From: an uncultured Atopostipes sp. | GTDB lineage: Bacteria > Bacillota > Bacilli > Lactobacillales > Carnobacteriaceae_A | NCBI GenBank assembly: GCA_947296835.1 | Contig: CAMYQS010000048.1 | Location: 1 to 8,382 of the forward strand | Direction of reading: 5' to 3' | Length of the DNA stretch: 8,382 nt | Shown: piece by piece, positions 6,315-8,382 of the stretch | How the letters are laid out: each line of letters begins with the position of its first letter | Numbering within the stretch: the stretch's first letter is position 1 | Position numbers and translations under genes: made by a program | Notes under the pieces: model-generated | The model's database searches: none | The model's input: the letters and a program-made list of their open reading frames with translations, nothing else | Told to the model about the DNA's origin: nothing

Positions 6315-6340
6315 CTTGAATTTCGGATACGGAATTTAAG
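6315..6340 (+). other. hairpin directly after the pyrG transcript 5' end
   Basis: CTTGAATTTC (6315-6324) pairs with GGAATTTAAG (6331-6340) over 10 bases with two G-U wobbles and a 6-base loop, GGATAC. It begins two bases after the initiating GGGC. No T run follows, so it is not a terminator. It may hold the 5' end in the single-stranded form needed for poly-G pairing, or stabilise the RNA; this is inference. Confidence 0.5.
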
Positions 6341-6359
6341 TCATAAAATAAACTTAAAC

Positions 6360-6417
6360 AGCTCTCTATTCTATTTACGCGTATACTTACGTTATGGGAT
6401 AGGGAGTTTCTTATTTT
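6360..6417 (+). terminator. pyrG attenuator terminator
   Basis: Bases 6360-6374 pair with 6394-6408 over 15 positions, including four G-U wobbles, with a 19-base loop. The T-rich run TTTCTTATTTT (6407-6417) follows. It stops transcription before pyrG unless an antiterminator forms. It is also the only terminator seen after rpoE, so read-through rpoE mRNA, which lacks added 5' G residues, should end here. Confidence 0.82.
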
Positions 6418-6451
6418 ATTAACCGCTGAAAATCTTTTAGGAGGCTTTTTT

Positions 6452-8059
6452 ATGACAAAATATATTTTTGTTACAGGTGGGGTTGTTTCATCCATTGGAA
6501 AAGGGATTGTAGCTGCTTCATTAGGACGTCTATTGAAAAATAGAGGTTTAAATGTAACGATTCAGAAATGTGATCCGTACGTAAACGTGGATCCAGGAAC
6601 GATGAGTCCATACCAACATGGGGAAGTTTTCGTAACCGATGATGGTGCAGAGACAGACTTAGACTTAGGACATTACGAGCGTTTTATCGATAACAAACTG
6701 AACCGCTTCTCTGATATTACAACAGGGATGATTTACTCAGAAGTAATCAATAAAGAACGTCGTGGTGACTACTTAGGAGCAACTGTTCAAGTTATTCCTC
6801 ACATCACAGATGCGATTAAAGACAAAATCATGCGCGCTGCTGAAACAACAAATTCAGACATCGTAATTACTGAAATCGGTGGAACGGTTGGGGACATTGA
6901 ATCACTGCCATTCCTTGAAGCGATTCGTCAGATGAAGACAGACGTTGGTTCAGAGAACGTCCTTTACATTCACGCGACGCTTGTACCTTACTTAAAAGCC
7001 GCTGGTGAAATGAAAACAAAACCAACTCAGCATAGTGTAAAAGAATTACGTGGACTAGGGATTCAGCCGAATATTTTAGTGACACGTACAGAATTGCCTC
7101 TAGATGATGACACACGCAGAAAGATTGCAGCATTTACAGACGTTGAGTTCGACTCAGTGATTCAATCAGTCGATCAAGAAACACTGTATTCTATTCCACT
7201 ATCCCTACAAGACCAAAAGTTAGACCAAATTGTAGCGGAGAAATTAGGCATTGAAGCACCAGAAGCTGAAATGACTGAATGGAAAGCTTTAGTTCAAAAT
7301 GTGTTAACACTTAAGGACACGTTGAAAATTGCATTAGTCGGTAAGTATGTTGAATTACCAGATGCGTACCTTTCAACAAACGAAGCGCTAAAACACGCAG
7401 GGTTCCCATTTGACACAGATGTTGAAATTAAATGGGTCGACTCAGAAGAATTAACGGCAGAAAACATCGAAGAAGAATTAAGCGATGTTTCAGGAATCTT
7501 AGTGCCTGGTGGATTTGGAACACGTGGAATCGAAGGGAAAATCCTTGCGATTGAATATGCACGTACGAAAAACGTCCCATTCTTCGGTTTAACATTAGGT
7601 ATGCAATTAGCAACGATCGAATATGCACGTAACGTGATTGGTTTAGAAAACGCTGGTTCAACAGAACACCATACGGACTTGACACATAAACTAGTTGATT
7701 TACACCCTGACCAAAGAGGCGTGGAAGACATTGGCGGAACACTTCGTCTAGGTCTATACCCAAGCCACTTACAAGCAGGAACGAAAACGGCTGAAATTTA
7801 CGGAAATCAAGAAGTTATTGAAGAACGTCACCGTAACCGTTATGAAGTCAACCAAGACTATTTTGAAATGCTAGAAGAAAACGGTATGGTCCTTTCGGGA
7901 TTATCAGAAGATGGGCGTTTAGTAGAGTCAATTGAATTGCCAAACCATCCATTCTTTATCGGTGTACAATACCACCCAGAATTCTTATCACGTCCAAACC
8001 GTCCGCATCCATTATTTCAAGCTTTTATTGAGCATTCTATAGCATACAAAAATCAATAA
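6452..8059 (+). CDS. pyrG: CTP synthase with Thr in place of the glutaminase nucleophile Cys
   Basis: CTP synthase makes CTP from UTP, ATP and an amide or ammonia nitrogen. At 535 residues it has normal length. The N-terminal amidoligase domain (about 1-270) is intact: SSIGKGI P-loop with K17, K39 in IQKCDPY, DDGAETDLDLGHYERF with D71, and E141 in TEIGGTVGDIESLP. The C-terminal class I glutamine amidotransferase domain (about 290-530) keeps PGGFGTRGIEGK, Q385, E405 in STE, and triad members H508 and E510 in GVQYHPE. However the motif normally reading GICLGMQ is GLTLGMQ, so the nucleophile position is T381 (ACA, 7592-7594). By knowledge of the family this should abolish glutamine hydrolysis and leave ammonia-dependent synthesis. 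Only one cysteine (C40) remains in the protein. The ATG has AGGAGG 7 bases upstream, and expression is predicted to be attenuated by CTP. Confidence 0.95.
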   Translation: MTKYIFVTGGVVSSIGKGIVAASLGRLLKNRGLNVTIQKCDPYVNVDPGTMSPYQHGEVFVTDDGAETDLDLGHYERFIDNKLNRFSDITTGMIYSEVINKERRGDYLGATVQVIPHITDAIKDKIMRAAETTNSDIVITEIGGTVGDIESLPFLEAIRQMKTDVGSENVLYIHATLVPYLKAAGEMKTKPTQHSVKELRGLGIQPNILVTRTELPLDDDTRRKIAAFTDVEFDSVIQSVDQETLYSIPLSLQDQKLDQIVAEKLGIEAPEAEMTEWKALVQNVLTLKDTLKIALVGKYVELPDAYLSTNEALKHAGFPFDTDVEIKWVDSEELTAENIEEELSDVSGILVPGGFGTRGIEGKILAIEYARTKNVPFFGLTLGMQLATIEYARNVIGLENAGSTEHHTDLTHKLVDLHPDQRGVEDIGGTLRLGLYPSHLQAGTKTAEIYGNQEVIEERHRNRYEVNQDYFEMLEENGMVLSGLSEDGRLVESIELPNHPFFIGVQYHPEFLSRPNRPHPLFQAFIEHSIAYKNQ

Positions 8060-8205
8060 AAAGCAAATCTGCTTAATAAATTAAAAAATATTCAATAAAA
8101 ACCAGAAATTAAAGCAAAATGTTTCTTAACTACTCGATTTTTTTGAAATTTTTGGTATAATGTAAATGTGAAAAATAATTCAATATATATATAGGAGGCT
8201 TTACA
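8060..8205 (+). other. pyrG-fba intergenic region
   Basis: This AT-rich stretch of 146 bases holds the fba promoter and ribosome binding site. The only hairpin after pyrG is a weak 5-base stem (AAGCA/TGCTT, 8061-8074) with no T run, so no convincing pyrG terminator is seen and read-through into fba is possible. No small gene is apparent. Confidence 0.5.
8134..8161 (+). promoter_or_regulatory. fba promoter, extended -10
   Basis: TGGTATAAT (TG at 8153-8154, consensus -10 TATAAT at 8156-8161) is an extended -10. A weak -35, TCGATT (8134-8139), stands 16 bases upstream. Initiation near 8168 leaves a leader of about 38 bases ending in AGGAGG (8193-8198), 7 bases before the ATG. The strong elements fit a glycolytic gene. 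Confidence 0.75.
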
Positions 8206-8382
8206 ATGAGTCGTTTAGTAAATATGACAGACATGTTAAATAAAGCATTAGATGAAAAATACGCTGTAGGTCAATTCAACATTAACAACTTAGAGTGGAC
8301 ACAAGCAATTTTACAAGCATCACAAGAGGAAAACTCGCCAGTAATTTTAGGTGCATCTGAAGGTGCAGTTAAGCATATGGGT
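8206..8382 (+). CDS. fba: fructose-bisphosphate aldolase class II, 5' part (continues beyond window)
   Basis: The first 59 codons of a metal-dependent class II aldolase, which cleaves fructose 1,6-bisphosphate into glyceraldehyde 3-phosphate and dihydroxyacetone phosphate in glycolysis. The start MSRLVNMTDMLNKALDEKYA is followed by the diagnostic VGQFNINNLEWTQAILQAS (about residues 21-39) and SPVILGASEGAVKHMG at the window edge, the usual early signature of the family. The zinc-binding and active-site residues lie beyond the window. The ATG at 8206 has a perfect AGGAGG 7 bases upstream. Placement after pyrG follows a Bacilli pattern (rpoE-pyrG-(spo0F)-fba). It has its own strong promoter. Confidence 0.93.
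   Translation, partial: MSRLVNMTDMLNKALDEKYAVGQFNINNLEWTQAILQASQEENSPVILGASEGAVKHMG

Larger units (their letters stand above)
6310..6451 (+). promoter_or_regulatory. pyrG leader with CTP-sensing reiterative-transcription attenuator
   Basis: This 142-base leader has the parts known for pyrG control in Gram-positive bacteria: a GGGC 5' end (6310-6313), a terminator whose 5' arm is pyrimidine-rich (GCTCTCTATTCTAT, 6361-6374), and no open reading frame of note. In the established model, low CTP stalls polymerase before C4, poly-G is added at the 5' end, and it pairs with the pyrimidine-rich arm to prevent termination. High CTP allows termination. A second, early hairpin sits at 6315-6340. The RBS AGGAGG (6439-6444) is 7 bases before the ATG and lies outside the terminator. 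Confidence 0.8.

Noticed and set aside
7592..7594. Sequencing error as the cause of the PyrG Cys to Thr change
   Set aside because: Three adjacent substitutions would be needed, the frame is intact, and other cysteines in the protein are also replaced.
6867..7763. Several minus-strand open frames opposite pyrG
   Set aside because: They are shadows of a well-conserved gene, without family resemblance or initiation signals.
8061..8074. AAGCA/TGCTT hairpin as a pyrG terminator
   Set aside because: The stem is only 5 base pairs and no T run follows.
8143..8148. TTGAAA as the -35 of fba
   Set aside because: It is only 7 bases from the -10; the extended -10 TGGTATAAT makes a consensus -35 unnecessary.

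Overview
The window comes from a low-to-moderate G+C Firmicute, most likely a member of the Lactobacillales (enterococcal, carnobacterial or streptococcal relatives). The evidence is strong AGGAGG-type ribosome binding sites, an RpoE delta subunit, a fused EIICBA sugar PTS permease, and a gene order (ywiB-like, rpoE, pyrG, fba) that resembles Bacilli, where rpoE-pyrG-fba linkage is familiar. The exact genus cannot be fixed from the sequence alone.

Layout. (1) Positions 1-1883, plus strand: the 3' part of a glucose/maltose-family PTS EIICBA gene, followed 29 bases later by an endonuclease/exonuclease/phosphatase-family gene. They end at a strong bidirectional terminator (1891-1924). (2) Positions 1938-4993, minus strand: a three-gene operon transcribed lipL, then ywfO, then a YidA-like HAD phosphatase. 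It starts at an extended -10 promoter near 5022 that contains a perfect 17-base palindrome, and it converges on the same terminator. (3) Positions 4994-5188: a divergent control region. It also holds a minus-strand terminator-like hairpin and the promoter of the next unit. (4) Positions 5189-6264, plus strand: a DUF1934/YwiB-like gene and rpoE, whose long acidic tail carries an EF-hand-like loop. (5) Positions 6265-8059: pyrG behind a 142-base leader. The leader starts with GGGC at the expected initiation point and contains an intrinsic terminator with a pyrimidine-rich 5' arm. These are the hallmarks of CTP-sensing reiterative-transcription attenuation. (6) Positions 8060-8382: a strong promoter and the first 59 codons of class II fructose-bisphosphate aldolase.

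The most unusual observation is in PyrG. The glutaminase nucleophile cysteine of the class I amidotransferase domain, in the near-invariant GICLGMQ motif, is a threonine (GLTLGMQ, T381). The His and Glu of the triad (H508, E510) and the synthetase domain motifs remain. Three base changes separate ACA from either Cys codon, so a simple sequencing error is unlikely. The prediction is a CTP synthase that cannot use glutamine and depends on free ammonia, yet still sits under an apparently intact CTP-responsive attenuator. The protein has also lost other cysteines common in its relatives and keeps only C40.

Most of the window is otherwise housekeeping: sugar uptake, lipoyl transfer, nucleotide-pool control, transcription and glycolysis. 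There are no signs of mobile elements, CRISPR arrays, tRNA or rRNA genes.
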